A DNA stretch of 22,610 nt from Fen-1077 sp964462865 (GCA_964462865.1 CAYWZO010000032.1:1-22610); one strand, 5' to 3'; positions 1 through 6,776 are shown, counted from the stretch's first letter. A program made the numbers and translations. The notes: generated from the letters alone by a model not told the origin.

Positions 1-30
1 ACCCCAAGAAAAATCTTGAGGTCTCCTCTG

Positions 31-65
31 GAGTGGGCATTACTCTTGAGGGGTCATGCCCACTC
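31..65. repeat. Inverted repeat (hairpin), possible weak terminator
   Basis: Two perfect 10-nt arms, GAGTGGGCAT at 31-40 and ATGCCCACTC at 56-65, flank a 15-nt loop. No T-run follows on either strand, so it is not a textbook intrinsic terminator. It could end a gene lying left of the window or be the remnant of a small mobile repeat. The hairpin is read directly; its function is unknown. Confidence 0.4.
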
Positions 66-178
66 CCTAATTCTACCATATCATGTCAATAGATGGTAGA
101 AAAAGTACTTTTCGTTTTGAATGTATTTATATATCTAAATTAAAAAATAATACATTCAAACAATATATGGAAGGGAAA

Positions 179-334
179 ATGTTCAATTTTAAGGTAATTG
201 CTAGAAGTTTTCCAGCTATTTGCGTTGTTGCTGCTGCTTTCCTTTTCTTTCAGGGCAATTCAAGCGCAGGTGGTCTTCTTGTATTTTTAGCTTTCGCTTC
301 ATTCGCAATAGCGTTAGTAGCGAAAAAACTATAA
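179..334 (+). CDS. Small hypothetical membrane protein, two predicted TM segments
   Basis: The open frame extends back to 83, but I start at the ATG at 179 because GGAAGGG lies just upstream at good spacing and the earlier residues look like translated AT-rich non-coding DNA. The 51-residue product has a basic N-terminus and two hydrophobic stretches (about residues 10-26 and 31-47) separated by a short polar turn with GNSSAGG, ending KKL. This suggests a helical hairpin in the cytoplasmic membrane. No family is recognised. Composition is clearly AT-richer than the genes to the right. It may be a genuine small membrane protein or a chance ORF; there are no partner genes to decide. Confidence 0.4.
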   Translation: MFNFKVIARSFPAICVVAAAFLFFQGNSSAGGLLVFLAFASFAIALVAKKL

Positions 335-373
335 TAAACGTACTCGCCGTTATTTAATCAACTGGCACCACCC

Positions 374-403
374 TTGCGCCCCCATGTCCTGATACACTAT
401 AAT
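374..403 (+). promoter_or_regulatory. Candidate sigma70 promoter for the tRNA pair
   Basis: A perfect -10 TATAAT (398-403) is preceded at 18 nt by a weak -35 TTGCGC (374-379). The predicted start near 410 lies just before the tRNA-Trp 5' end at 415, which fits a short tRNA leader. Confidence 0.55.
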
Positions 404-414
404 TTTCATGGCGC

Positions 415-490
415 AGGGGTGTAGCTCAGCTGGTAGAGCAGCGGTCTCCAAAACCGCCGGTCGTGGGTTCGAGTCCTGCCACCCCTGCCA
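415..490 (+). tRNA. tRNA-Trp (anticodon CCA)
   Basis: Cloverleaf read by eye. The acceptor stem is AGGGGTG (415-421) with CACCCCT (480-486), followed by discriminator G487 and an encoded CCA at 488-490. The D-arm begins GCTC at 424. The anticodon stem GCGGT/ACCGC encloses the loop CTCCAAA with anticodon CCA, and the T-loop has the canonical GGTTCGAGTCC. It lies 9 nt before a tRNA-Leu and is probably co-transcribed with it. Confidence 0.95.
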
Positions 491-499
491 CTTTTACCG

Positions 500-587
500 G
501 CCGAGGTGGTGGAATTTGGTAGACACGCCATCTTGAGGGGGTGGTGCGCGTAAGCGCGTCGGAGTTCGAGTCTCCGCCTCGGCACCA
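500..587 (+). tRNA. tRNA-Leu (anticodon GAG)
   Basis: An 88-nt class II tRNA. The acceptor stem is GCCGAGG (500-506) with CCTCGGC (577-583), then discriminator A584 and encoded CCA (585-587). The anticodon stem CCATC/GGTGG closes the loop TTGAGGG with anticodon GAG. A long variable arm with GCGCG/CGCGC complementarity is typical of Leu, and the T-arm is GGAGTTCGAGTCTCC. It follows tRNA-Trp by 9 nt. Confidence 0.95.
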
Positions 588-643
588 GTGACATCAACCG
601 GGGCAGAAAAAGCCCCCTGTCTCTGGGATTGATACTACCCGAT

Positions 644-673
644 TTGCCCCCCGGAGCGTATTTCTGGTATCAT
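644..673 (+). promoter_or_regulatory. Weak candidate promoter upstream of the redox cluster
   Basis: TTGCCC (644-649), an 18-nt spacer and TATCAT (668-673) lie about 38 nt before the first gene of the redox cluster. A better -35-like TTGACA starts near 677 but has no suitable -10 downstream. No other feature is seen in 588-710 except a small GGGGC/GCCCC hairpin (600-616) without a T-run. Confidence 0.3.
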
Positions 674-710
674 CTTTGACATAATGGTTATCCGGCGGCA
701 GGTGACTTAA

Positions 711-1415
711 ATGGCGGAACAGGCCCGTCTGATTGACATCTACATCATGGGCCGGCGCTGCCAGGTGCCGGAAGGGCTTACCATTTTAACGGCGCTGGAG
801 TACAGCGGCTACCGCCTGGTGCGGGGCTGCGGCTGCCGCGCCGGCTTCTGCGGCGCCTGCGCTACCATCTATAACTTCCGCCATGACCCCCAGCTGCGGT
901 ACGACCTGGCCTGCCAGAAGACCGTGGAGCCGGAGATGTGCCTGGTCCAGATACCTTTCTTCCCCGCCGTTAAAGCGCTATATGATTTAGAAAAGACGCA
1001 GGCCGACGCCGAAGTAGTCAAAACCCTCTACCCGGATATCGTGAAATGCTTCGGGTGCAACACCTGTACCAAGACCTGCCCGCAGGAGCTTGAGGTGATG
1101 TGGTTTATGACCGATGCCCTGCGCGGCGATATCGCGGCGGTCGCGGAAAAGTCGTTCGATTGCGTCATGTGCGGGCTGTGCGCCGCCCGGTGCCCGCAGG
1201 GACTGGTGCCTTATAACGTGGCCCTCCTGTGCCGCCGCCTCTACGGGCGCCACCTGTCGCCCGTTTCCGGGCACCTGGAACAGAGAATCGCGGAAATTGA
1301 GTCTGGCAAATTCGATGCGGAGATAGAAGAGCTGAAAAAGGCCGGCGAAAAAGAGCTGCGCCGCCGGTACGCCGGGCGCGACATGGAACCGGCCCTCGAG
1401 CAGCAGTGGGAGTAA
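711..1415 (+). CDS. Succinate dehydrogenase/fumarate reductase-type iron-sulfur protein (SdhB/TfrB-like)
   Basis: Electron-transfer subunit, 234 residues, starting at ATG 711 with AGGTGA five bases upstream. The N-terminal half is a plant-type [2Fe-2S] domain with C42, C47, C50 and C68 as likely ligands. The C-terminal half has two complete CxxCxxCxxxCP motifs (C113/C116/C119/C123 and C151/C154/C157/C161), so two [4Fe-4S] clusters are expected rather than the [4Fe-4S] plus [3Fe-4S] of ordinary SdhB. That layout recalls the archaeal thiol:fumarate reductase TfrB/HdrC type. The C-terminus is a charged helix. The flavoprotein gene starts 12 nt downstream, so the two probably form one complex passing electrons between FAD and a carrier. 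No membrane-anchor gene is present. Domain assignment is firm; the physiological substrate is not. Confidence 0.85.
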   Translation: MAEQARLIDIYIMGRRCQVPEGLTILTALEYSGYRLVRGCGCRAGFCGACATIYNFRHDPQLRYDLACQKTVEPEMCLVQIPFFPAVKALYDLEKTQADAEVVKTLYPDIVKCFGCNTCTKTCPQELEVMWFMTDALRGDIAAVAEKSFDCVMCGLCAARCPQGLVPYNVALLCRRLYGRHLSPVSGHLEQRIAEIESGKFDAEIEELKKAGEKELRRRYAGRDMEPALEQQWE

Positions 1416-1427
1416 AAGCGAAGTAGC

Positions 1428-3053
1428 ATGTACCCCGCTTATTTAGAAGAAAACATCCATCTCGTCGAGGATACGCGCGTCAGACGTCTTATCGAGAGCA
1501 TACCCCGCCTCGACGAAGACGAAAAAAAGGAACTGCTGCACGGATACCACCCTGACTACGTTTCCACCAGCCTGCGCAAGCTCAAGGTGGGCGTCAATAA
1601 GGGCGATGCCACGCCCGTCGAGCTGGCCGATTTGCTCGAGGGCAATAGCCGGGTCGACCCGGATAAAATCGACCCTTCCAAACCGGACTATAACGTCGAT
1701 GTCCTGGTCATCGGTTGCGGGGGGGCGGGGGCCTCGGCAGCACTGCTCGCCCACGAAGGCGGGGCCAGGGTCCTCGTTGCCACCAAGTTACGCCTCGGTG
1801 ATGCCAATACCGTCGGTGCCCAGGCGGGCACGCAGGCCGCCGACCGACCGAACGATTCACCGGCCCAGCATTACCTGGACACCATGGGCGGCGGCCACTT
1901 TGAAAATATCCCGGAGCTGGTCGAGGTGCTGGTCAAGGATGCCCCTTCGGCCATCAGGTGGCTGGAAAAGCTGGGCGTAAACTGGGACAAGGCGCCCGAT
2001 GGCAGCATGTACGAGCTTTCCGGCGGCGGCACCTCACGGCGGCGGCTGCACTCGGCGCGGGACTATACCGGCCTGGAAGAAATGCGCGTCCTGCGCGATG
2101 AACTTAGCAACAAGAAAATCGATTATATAGAGTTCGCCCCGGCCGTGGAGCTGATACTGGACGATAAAGGGCAGATTGCCGGCGCTATTCTCCTCAACCT
2201 GGAGACCGAGGAACTAATCGTCGTCCGGGCAAGGGCGGTCATCCTGACTACCGGCGGCATCGGGCGGCTCCACATTCAGGGCTTCCCCACCACCAACCAC
2301 TACGGCGCCACTGCCGATGGCCTGGTACTGGCCTACCGCGCCGGTGCCGAACTTATTTTTATCGATACCATGCAGTACCATCCCACCGGCGCCGTTTACC
2401 CCCTCCAGATTCTCGGCCAGCTGGTCACGGAAAAGGTCAGGACGCTGGGGGCGCAACTGGTTAACGGCCGCGGCGAGCAGTTCGTCATGCCCCTGGAGCC
2501 GCGGGATATCGTCACCTCGGCTATCATCCGGGAGTGCGAAGAACGCCAGCTGGGCCTGCTGACGCCCCATAGCGAGGTGGGCGTCTGGCTGGACTCGCCG
2601 ATGATTGACATTATCCGCGGCGAGGGCACCATCGCCCGTGAGCTGCCGGCCATGGTGCGGCAGTACCGCCGTTTTAATATTGATATCACCCGTGAGCCGA
2701 TTCTGGTCTATCCCACCCTGCACTACCAGAACGGCGGCATTAAAATAAATACCGAAGGGGCGACCAATGTGCCCGGCCTGTTCGCGGCTGGCGAATGCAC
2801 CGGTGGCGTACACGGGCGTAACCGGCTCATCGGCAACTCGACCCTGGAACTCTTTGTCTTCGGGAGGCGGGCTGGCCGGGCTGCCGCCCGTTACGCTAAA
2901 GAGGTCAGGAGGGGCAGCCCGACGCTCGAGCACGTGCGTCTCTGGCAGCAAGAACTCGAACGCACCGGCCTGGCGGCGGAACGCCCGCTTTCACCCCGGA
3001 TTCTCCCGAACTATGCCAGGAACACGCGCGGGCACACACCGCTGGAGATATAA
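1428..3053 (+). CDS. Fumarate reductase/succinate dehydrogenase-type FAD flavoprotein
   Basis: A 541-residue flavoprotein. An N-terminal extension of about 90 residues precedes the Rossmann motif DVLVIGCGGAGASAA (residues 91-105). Catalytic residues of the FrdA family can be matched by eye: H318 in QYHPTG, T334/E335, R359 in the PRD motif, H432 in HYQNGG and R466 in HGRNRLIGNS. The histidine that bonds FAD covalently in FrdA/SdhA (SHTVAAEGG) is replaced by N127 in ANTVGAQAG, so FAD should be non-covalent, as in L-aspartate oxidase. It is probably the catalytic partner of the Fe-S protein immediately upstream. Likely chemistry is reduction of fumarate or a related enoate in the cytoplasm. An aspartate-oxidase-like or other enoate activity cannot be excluded. 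Confidence 0.85.
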   Translation: MYPAYLEENIHLVEDTRVRRLIESIPRLDEDEKKELLHGYHPDYVSTSLRKLKVGVNKGDATPVELADLLEGNSRVDPDKIDPSKPDYNVDVLVIGCGGAGASAALLAHEGGARVLVATKLRLGDANTVGAQAGTQAADRPNDSPAQHYLDTMGGGHFENIPELVEVLVKDAPSAIRWLEKLGVNWDKAPDGSMYELSGGGTSRRRLHSARDYTGLEEMRVLRDELSNKKIDYIEFAPAVELILDDKGQIAGAILLNLETEELIVVRARAVILTTGGIGRLHIQGFPTTNHYGATADGLVLAYRAGAELIFIDTMQYHPTGAVYPLQILGQLVTEKVRTLGAQLVNGRGEQFVMPLEPRDIVTSAIIRECEERQLGLLTPHSEVGVWLDSPMIDIIRGEGTIARELPAMVRQYRRFNIDITREPILVYPTLHYQNGGIKINTEGATNVPGLFAAGECTGGVHGRNRLIGNSTLELFVFGRRAGRAAARYAKEVRRGSPTLEHVRLWQQELERTGLAAERPLSPRILPNYARNTRGHTPLEI

Positions 3054-3070
3054 AGTGATAACATCATATT

Positions 3071-3095
3071 GTCATTCTGAGCGAAGCGAAGAATC
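3071..3095. repeat. Short dispersed-type repeat (GTCATTCTGAGCGAAGCGAA type)
   Basis: The 25-nt stretch begins GTCATTCTGAGCGAAGCGAA and carries short inverted arms ATTCT (3074-3078) and AGAAT (3090-3094). From general knowledge, sequences of this kind recur in intergenic DNA of many bacteria. It sits in the 117-nt gap between the flavoprotein and ferredoxin genes. Only one copy is visible here, so the repeat nature is recalled rather than shown. Confidence 0.5.
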
Positions 3096-3170
3096 CGGTG
3101 GTGGGGAATGAAAGAGCGGGATTATCGGGTCAAGCCCGAAAAACAATCTTAAGACTGTGGAGTAAGCACC

Positions 3171-3620
3171 ATGCCGATGCCGGTGCAGCGGGATGTTAAT
3201 GAAATAGAAGCCATCCTCAACGAAGTACTTAATACCAGGTGCCCGCCGGTGGGGCGGTGCCGCCTGCTCTCCAGCGGCTTCGGTACGGCCCACGCCCTGA
3301 ACATCACCGAAAATATCAGCGGCCATAAAGAGTGCCTGGGCTGCGGCAACTGCATTGATATCTGCCCGTTTTTATCCCGCGAGCCTTCCCGCCGCGATAA
3401 GACCGAGCAGCGTACTTCGATGGCGCTGGAAAGCATCGTCGGGGAGGACTGCGACCTGTGCGGCGCCTGCATCCTCGTTTGCCCCCAGGTGGATACCACC
3501 ATCAAGAGCTACGTCGTGAACCACCGTATGGTTGAGGCGATGACCCGCATCGAAGAAAAAATCGGCGACGAGGACGAGCCCGACTTGGACCTGTTTCTGG
3601 AGGAAGCTTTAGACGTTTAA
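3171..3620 (+). CDS. 2x[4Fe-4S] ferredoxin-like electron-transfer protein
   Basis: 149 residues. Two full cluster motifs are present, CLGCGNCIDICP (C55, C58, C61, C65) and CDLCGACILVCP (C94, C97, C100, C104), separated by about 28 residues as in HdrC-like and 8Fe dicluster proteins. Two further cysteines, C24 and C30, lie in an N-terminal segment before the clusters. The C-terminus is strongly acidic, as often seen in soluble redox partners. It follows the flavoprotein by 117 nt holding a short repeat. The natural inference is that it shuttles electrons for the flavoprotein/Fe-S pair or the acyl-CoA dehydrogenase downstream. The stop TAA is immediately followed by TG, so an ATG overlapping the stop exists here. 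Confidence 0.8.
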   Translation: MPMPVQRDVNEIEAILNEVLNTRCPPVGRCRLLSSGFGTAHALNITENISGHKECLGCGNCIDICPFLSREPSRRDKTEQRTSMALESIVGEDCDLCGACILVCPQVDTTIKSYVVNHRMVEAMTRIEEKIGDEDEPDLDLFLEEALDV

Positions 3621-3635
3621 TGAAAGATAAATCAT

Positions 3636-3669
3636 CTCCCTTTATAAAGGGAGATTGAGAGGGATTTTG
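3636..3669 (+). repeat. Left inverted repeat of DUF559 cassette
   Basis: The outer 18 nt (3636-3653, CTCCCTTTATAAAGGGAG) form a perfect palindrome. The inner part includes GAGAGGGATTTTG, whose GAGAGGG is well placed as the ribosome binding site for the GTG start of the DUF559 gene at 3669. Confidence 0.7.
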
Positions 3670-4058
3670 TGCTATCCTATGATGCAAAATTAAAAGGGCG
3701 GTCGCGGCAACTACGAAGAAATATGACCGACGCTGAAATTATTCTCTGGTCGAAAATAAGGATGAAGCAACTGAACGGTTATCAATTCTTCAGACAGAAA
3801 CCCATCGGCAGATATATTGCAGATTTCTTTTGCATGAAAGTGAAACTCGTTATCGAAATTGATGGAGGCCAGCACTTTTTAACGGATATTGTCGAATATG
3901 ATGAATCCAGGGACAAATATTTAGAAAGTCTTGGCTTAACAGTATTAAGGTTTACTAACACCGAAATAAAGGAGAATATCGAGGGTGTGATTGATGTAAT
4001 CTTAGAAAATTTAAAAGCAAAATCCCCCTTAGTCCCCCTTTATAAAAGGGGTAAATGA
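3669..4058 (+). CDS. DUF559 family protein (Vsr-like PD-(D/E)XK endonuclease fold)
   Basis: 129 residues from a GTG at 3669. The product shows the DUF559 pattern: an N-terminal RRNMTDAEIILWSKIR helix, the YQFFRQKPIGRYIADFF strand with the first catalytic Asp, then LVIEIDGGQH, which supplies the E-x-D/Q catalytic residues, and a late LGLTVLRFTN strand. The length is normal for the family. DUF559 is related to very-short-patch-repair (Vsr) endonucleases; the biological role of stand-alone members is poorly defined. All motif residues look intact. The last dozen residues derive from the flanking repeat and are probably not part of the fold. The stop TGA overlaps the next gene's ATG (ATGA), so translation may be coupled. 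Confidence 0.85.
   Translation: MLSYDAKLKGRSRQLRRNMTDAEIILWSKIRMKQLNGYQFFRQKPIGRYIADFFCMKVKLVIEIDGGQHFLTDIVEYDESRDKYLESLGLTVLRFTNTEIKENIEGVIDVILENLKAKSPLVPLYKRGK
4018..4051 (-). repeat. Right inverted repeat of DUF559 cassette
   Basis: Inverted relative to the left end. It contains the direct duplication TCCCCCTT at 4023-4030 and 4033-4040. Its outer part 4034-4051 is an 18-nt palindrome with one mismatched pair. It encodes the last residues of the DUF559 protein (SPLVPLYKRG), and its AAGGGG (4046-4051) is positioned as a ribosome binding site for the acyl-CoA dehydrogenase gene. Confidence 0.7.
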
Positions 4059-5218
4059 AGAAAATGGACTTCGAACTTTCTGAAGAACTGAAAATGGTGC
4101 AAAGTCTGGCACGGGACTTTGTCGACGAGCAACTGAAACCCCTGGAAAGAGAAATCCTGGGGCAGGCCGCTGACCTGTCCGACGCCCATGCCTATCTCCC
4201 CGCCGATAAAGAGGCCGACCTTGCCGAGATGGTCAGGGACATGGGGCTCTGGGGACTCGGCGTCCCCGAGGAGCTGGGGGGCGCCGGCTTGAGCACGCTG
4301 GGCGTCTGTCTGGTGGAAGAAGAGCTGGGCCGGTCGGTAGTTCCCTTCCGCTGCGGCGATGTCAGTCCCGTCCTTTTCGACGGCACGGCTGCCCAGAAAG
4401 ATAAATACCTCCTGCCGGCACTGAATAATCAAAAACGCGCCTATATGGCCCTGCTGGAACCTGATAATCATACCGGCCTCCCGGCCATGCGGACGACGGC
4501 AAAGAAAGAAAACGGTTTTTACGTTCTCAACGGGGAAAAGTGTTCGTTCTCGCGGGCTGGAGATGACTATTTTGCTATAGCCTTCGCGGTGACGGATAAC
4601 GGCACCACCTGTTTCCTGGTGGATAAAGACACGCCGGGATTCATTGTTACCGGCGGGGGCGAAAAGACGGGCTGGCTTTCTCGGGTAAAAGGGCCCATGT
4701 TGCTGGTCTTTAAAAAGTGCCGCGTGCTGGTGGAAAACATCTTGGGTGAAGAAGGCAGGGCCTTTCAACTCGGTAAAAAGTGGCTCCCGCAACGGCGCAT
4801 CGTCCGGGGGGCGCGCTGCGTCGGCACCGCCCGCCGGCTGCTGGACGAAGCAGCAGCCCAGGCCGGGTCCGTGGAAACGTTCGGCCGCTCCATTTTTAAA
4901 CGTACCAACATCCAGGCGGCCCTGGCGGAGATGGCTGTCCACATCCACGCCGCCAGGCTCATGGTGTACGAGGCCGCTTGCAACGCGGACAGCGGCCGGA
5001 TGGTGAGGCGCGCCTCGGCCATGGTTAAGCTACACACCACACAGATGGTCCAGACCGTCGCCGACCGGGTAGCCCATATCTTTAACGGGCCGCCCAATCT
5101 CAAAGGACTGCCCCTGGCCAGGCTTTGCCGCCGCGCCCTGGAAAGTACCGCGGCAGAACTGGTTATGGAGCGGCAGCGGCATATCGTGGCGGCGGATATC
5201 ATGAAAGGTTTGAAATAA
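4055..5218 (+). CDS. Acyl-CoA dehydrogenase family protein
   Basis: 387 residues, near the usual family length. The N-terminal helical domain (FELSEELKMVQSLARDFV) is typical, and residues about 65-110 contain GLWGLGVPEELGGAGLS and LVEEELGR. The middle beta-domain is divergent: the family EP-x-AGSD motif appears as ALLEPDNHTG. The C-terminal helical domain ends RQRHIVAADIMKGLK, and by eye Glu368 falls where short-chain members have the catalytic base, so dehydrogenase chemistry on a CoA thioester is plausible. The start could be ATG 4055, overlapping the DUF559 stop, or ATG 4064 (MDFELSEE), which fits family N-termini better. It is followed 10 nt later by nadB. Its electron acceptor may be the Fe-S/flavoprotein set upstream. 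The substrate is unknown. Confidence 0.8.
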   Translation: MKKMDFELSEELKMVQSLARDFVDEQLKPLEREILGQAADLSDAHAYLPADKEADLAEMVRDMGLWGLGVPEELGGAGLSTLGVCLVEEELGRSVVPFRCGDVSPVLFDGTAAQKDKYLLPALNNQKRAYMALLEPDNHTGLPAMRTTAKKENGFYVLNGEKCSFSRAGDDYFAIAFAVTDNGTTCFLVDKDTPGFIVTGGGEKTGWLSRVKGPMLLVFKKCRVLVENILGEEGRAFQLGKKWLPQRRIVRGARCVGTARRLLDEAAAQAGSVETFGRSIFKRTNIQAALAEMAVHIHAARLMVYEAACNADSGRMVRRASAMVKLHTTQMVQTVADRVAHIFNGPPNLKGLPLARLCRRALESTAAELVMERQRHIVAADIMKGLK

Positions 5219-5228
5219 GCAGGGCTTT

Positions 5229-6776
5229 ATGAACCAGTACGATTATATCATCGTGGGCAGCGGCATCGGCGGATTATATACCGGCCTGCTCGCCCGGGAA
5301 AATGGCAGCGTTCTTATCATCACTAAAGGCAGCATTGACGACTGCAATACCCGGTACGCCCAGGGGGGTATCGCGGCCGCTATCGGCAAAGATGATTCGC
5401 CGCAACTCCACCTGGACGACACGGTAAATGCCGGCGGTGGCCTGTCCGATGAAGAAGCGGTACGCATTCTGGCCAACGAGGCGCCGGCCCGTATCTCTGA
5501 CCTCGTTAACTACCGTGTCCCGTTCGATACTCTCGACGGCGAGATTGCCCTGACCATGGAGGCGGCCCACAGCGTGTCTCGCGTCCTGCACGCCGGTGGT
5601 GACGCCACCGGCGAATATATCGAGGGGGCATTAAGCCGGGAAGTACGCTCGGCCGGGCGACGGATTACTGTCCTGGAAAATTTCCTGGCGACGGAGATAC
5701 TGGTGGAAAAGGGGAAGGTGACCGGCATCCAGGCGCTCGACTGCCGTACCGGCATCACCGAGGAGTTCGAGTGCCGTTACCTCGTCCTGGCCACCGGCGG
5801 TGCCGGACAGCTGTTTAAATACAACACCAACTCCGGCGTTGCTACCGGCGACGGTATTGCCCTGGCCTTTAACGCCGGCGCCGAGATTACCGACATGGAG
5901 TTTTTCCAGTTCCATCCCACCGCCCTGCGTATGCCCGGTGTCCCTCCTTTTCTTATCTCGGAGGCGGTGCGTGGGGAGGGAGGAATCCTGCGCAATGCCA
6001 GCGGTTACCGTTTCATGGCGGACTACCACGAGAAAGGCGACCTGGCGCCCCGGGACGTTGTTGCCCGCAGCATCCTGCACGAGATGAAAAAGTCCGGCTC
6101 TGACCGGGCCTATCTCGACGTTACCCACCTGCCGCCCCATCTGATTACCACCCGTTTTCCTCATATCTACCGTTTCTGCCTCGACCGCGGCCTGGATATC
6201 ACCGTAAGTCAGGTGCCGGTAGCTCCGGCGGCCCATTACATGATCGGCGGTATCAGGACCAACAGCTGGGGAGAGACGAACATCGCCGGCCTGTTTGCCA
6301 CCGGAGAAACCGCCTGCACCGGCGTCCACGGGGCCAACCGCCTGGCTTCCAACTCGCTGCTGGAAGCTATCGTCTTCAGTAGAAGAATCATTGAAAAGAC
6401 AAAAAATAGGTCCAAAGAGAAGATCACGGCCAACGGAAGGGTCAAGGACATGTCCTCGTCGCTGGGTCAGCGGCCGTCGTCCAGGGCGGTGCCCGTGCCC
6501 GGACTTGCCGTCTTACAGCAGATACTGTGGGACAAGGCCGGTATCATCCGTGAGAAAGAGGGCCTGAACCAGGCGGCCGGTGTCCTGGCGGCCTGGCAGT
6601 ATTCCCTGCCTCACCCCACCGACCAGCCTTCCTACGAGCTGCACAACCTGGTATTGACCGGTCGGCTCCTGGCGGAGGCGGCTTTAATCAGGGAAGAGAG
6701 CCGCGGCGCCCATTACCGCTCTGATTTCCCCCAGACCTCCCCCAGGTGGCAGTGCCACATCGTCTGGCGGAAGTAG
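5229..6776 (+). CDS. nadB: L-aspartate oxidase
   Basis: 515 residues, a normal NadB length. It oxidises L-aspartate to iminoaspartate, the first step of de novo NAD synthesis, in the cytoplasm. The FAD Rossmann motif is YIIVGSGIGGLYTGL (residues 6-20). The NadB signature NTRYAQGGIAAA (40-51) has no covalent-FAD histidine. Catalytic residues of the family are present: H229 in FQFHPTAL, R248/E250 in RGEGG, R275 in the PRD motif, H336 in HYMIGG and R371 in GVHGANRLASNS. It is the last gene of the cluster and follows the acyl-CoA dehydrogenase by 10 nt. NadA and NadC are not in the window. In an anaerobe the electron acceptor would be fumarate or a quinone, which makes the neighbouring fumarate-reductase-like genes notable. 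Confidence 0.92.
   Translation: MNQYDYIIVGSGIGGLYTGLLARENGSVLIITKGSIDDCNTRYAQGGIAAAIGKDDSPQLHLDDTVNAGGGLSDEEAVRILANEAPARISDLVNYRVPFDTLDGEIALTMEAAHSVSRVLHAGGDATGEYIEGALSREVRSAGRRITVLENFLATEILVEKGKVTGIQALDCRTGITEEFECRYLVLATGGAGQLFKYNTNSGVATGDGIALAFNAGAEITDMEFFQFHPTALRMPGVPPFLISEAVRGEGGILRNASGYRFMADYHEKGDLAPRDVVARSILHEMKKSGSDRAYLDVTHLPPHLITTRFPHIYRFCLDRGLDITVSQVPVAPAAHYMIGGIRTNSWGETNIAGLFATGETACTGVHGANRLASNSLLEAIVFSRRIIEKTKNRSKEKITANGRVKDMSSSLGQRPSSRAVPVPGLAVLQQILWDKAGIIREKEGLNQAAGVLAAWQYSLPHPTDQPSYELHNLVLTGRLLAEAALIREESRGAHYRSDFPQTSPRWQCHIVWRK

Larger units (their letters stand above)
3636..4051. mobile_element. DUF559 nuclease cassette bounded by 34-nt imperfect inverted repeats
   Basis: The left end 3636-3669 and the reverse complement of the right end 4018-4051 match at 28 of 34 positions by my count. 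Between them is only the DUF559 gene, which starts on the last base of the left repeat and whose C-terminal codons run through the right repeat. The unit separates two genes of the redox cluster. The inner DNA is visibly AT-richer than its neighbours. No transposase is present, so it would have to be mobilised in trans or by the nuclease itself. The boundaries are read directly; mobility is inferred. Confidence 0.6.

Noticed and set aside
406..597. Minus-strand 63-residue ORF over the tRNA genes
   Set aside because: It is antisense to tRNA-Trp and tRNA-Leu; its peptide (GRTRTHDRRFWRPLLYQ) is a well-known spurious translation of tRNA complements.
676..705. TTGACA near 677 as a promoter for the redox cluster
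   Set aside because: No -10-like hexamer at 16-18 nt; only coincidental overlap with the leader.
2767..3111. Plus-strand ORF running past the flavoprotein stop
   Set aside because: Out-of-frame shadow whose tail (CHSERSEES) is a translation of the dispersed repeat at 3071-3095.
4040..4948. 302-residue minus-strand ORF opposite the acyl-CoA dehydrogenase
   Set aside because: Antisense shadow without a recognisable domain or start signal; the plus-strand gene is well supported.
5631..6329. 232-residue minus-strand ORF inside nadB
   Set aside because: Antisense shadow; nadB motifs on the plus strand cover the same bases.
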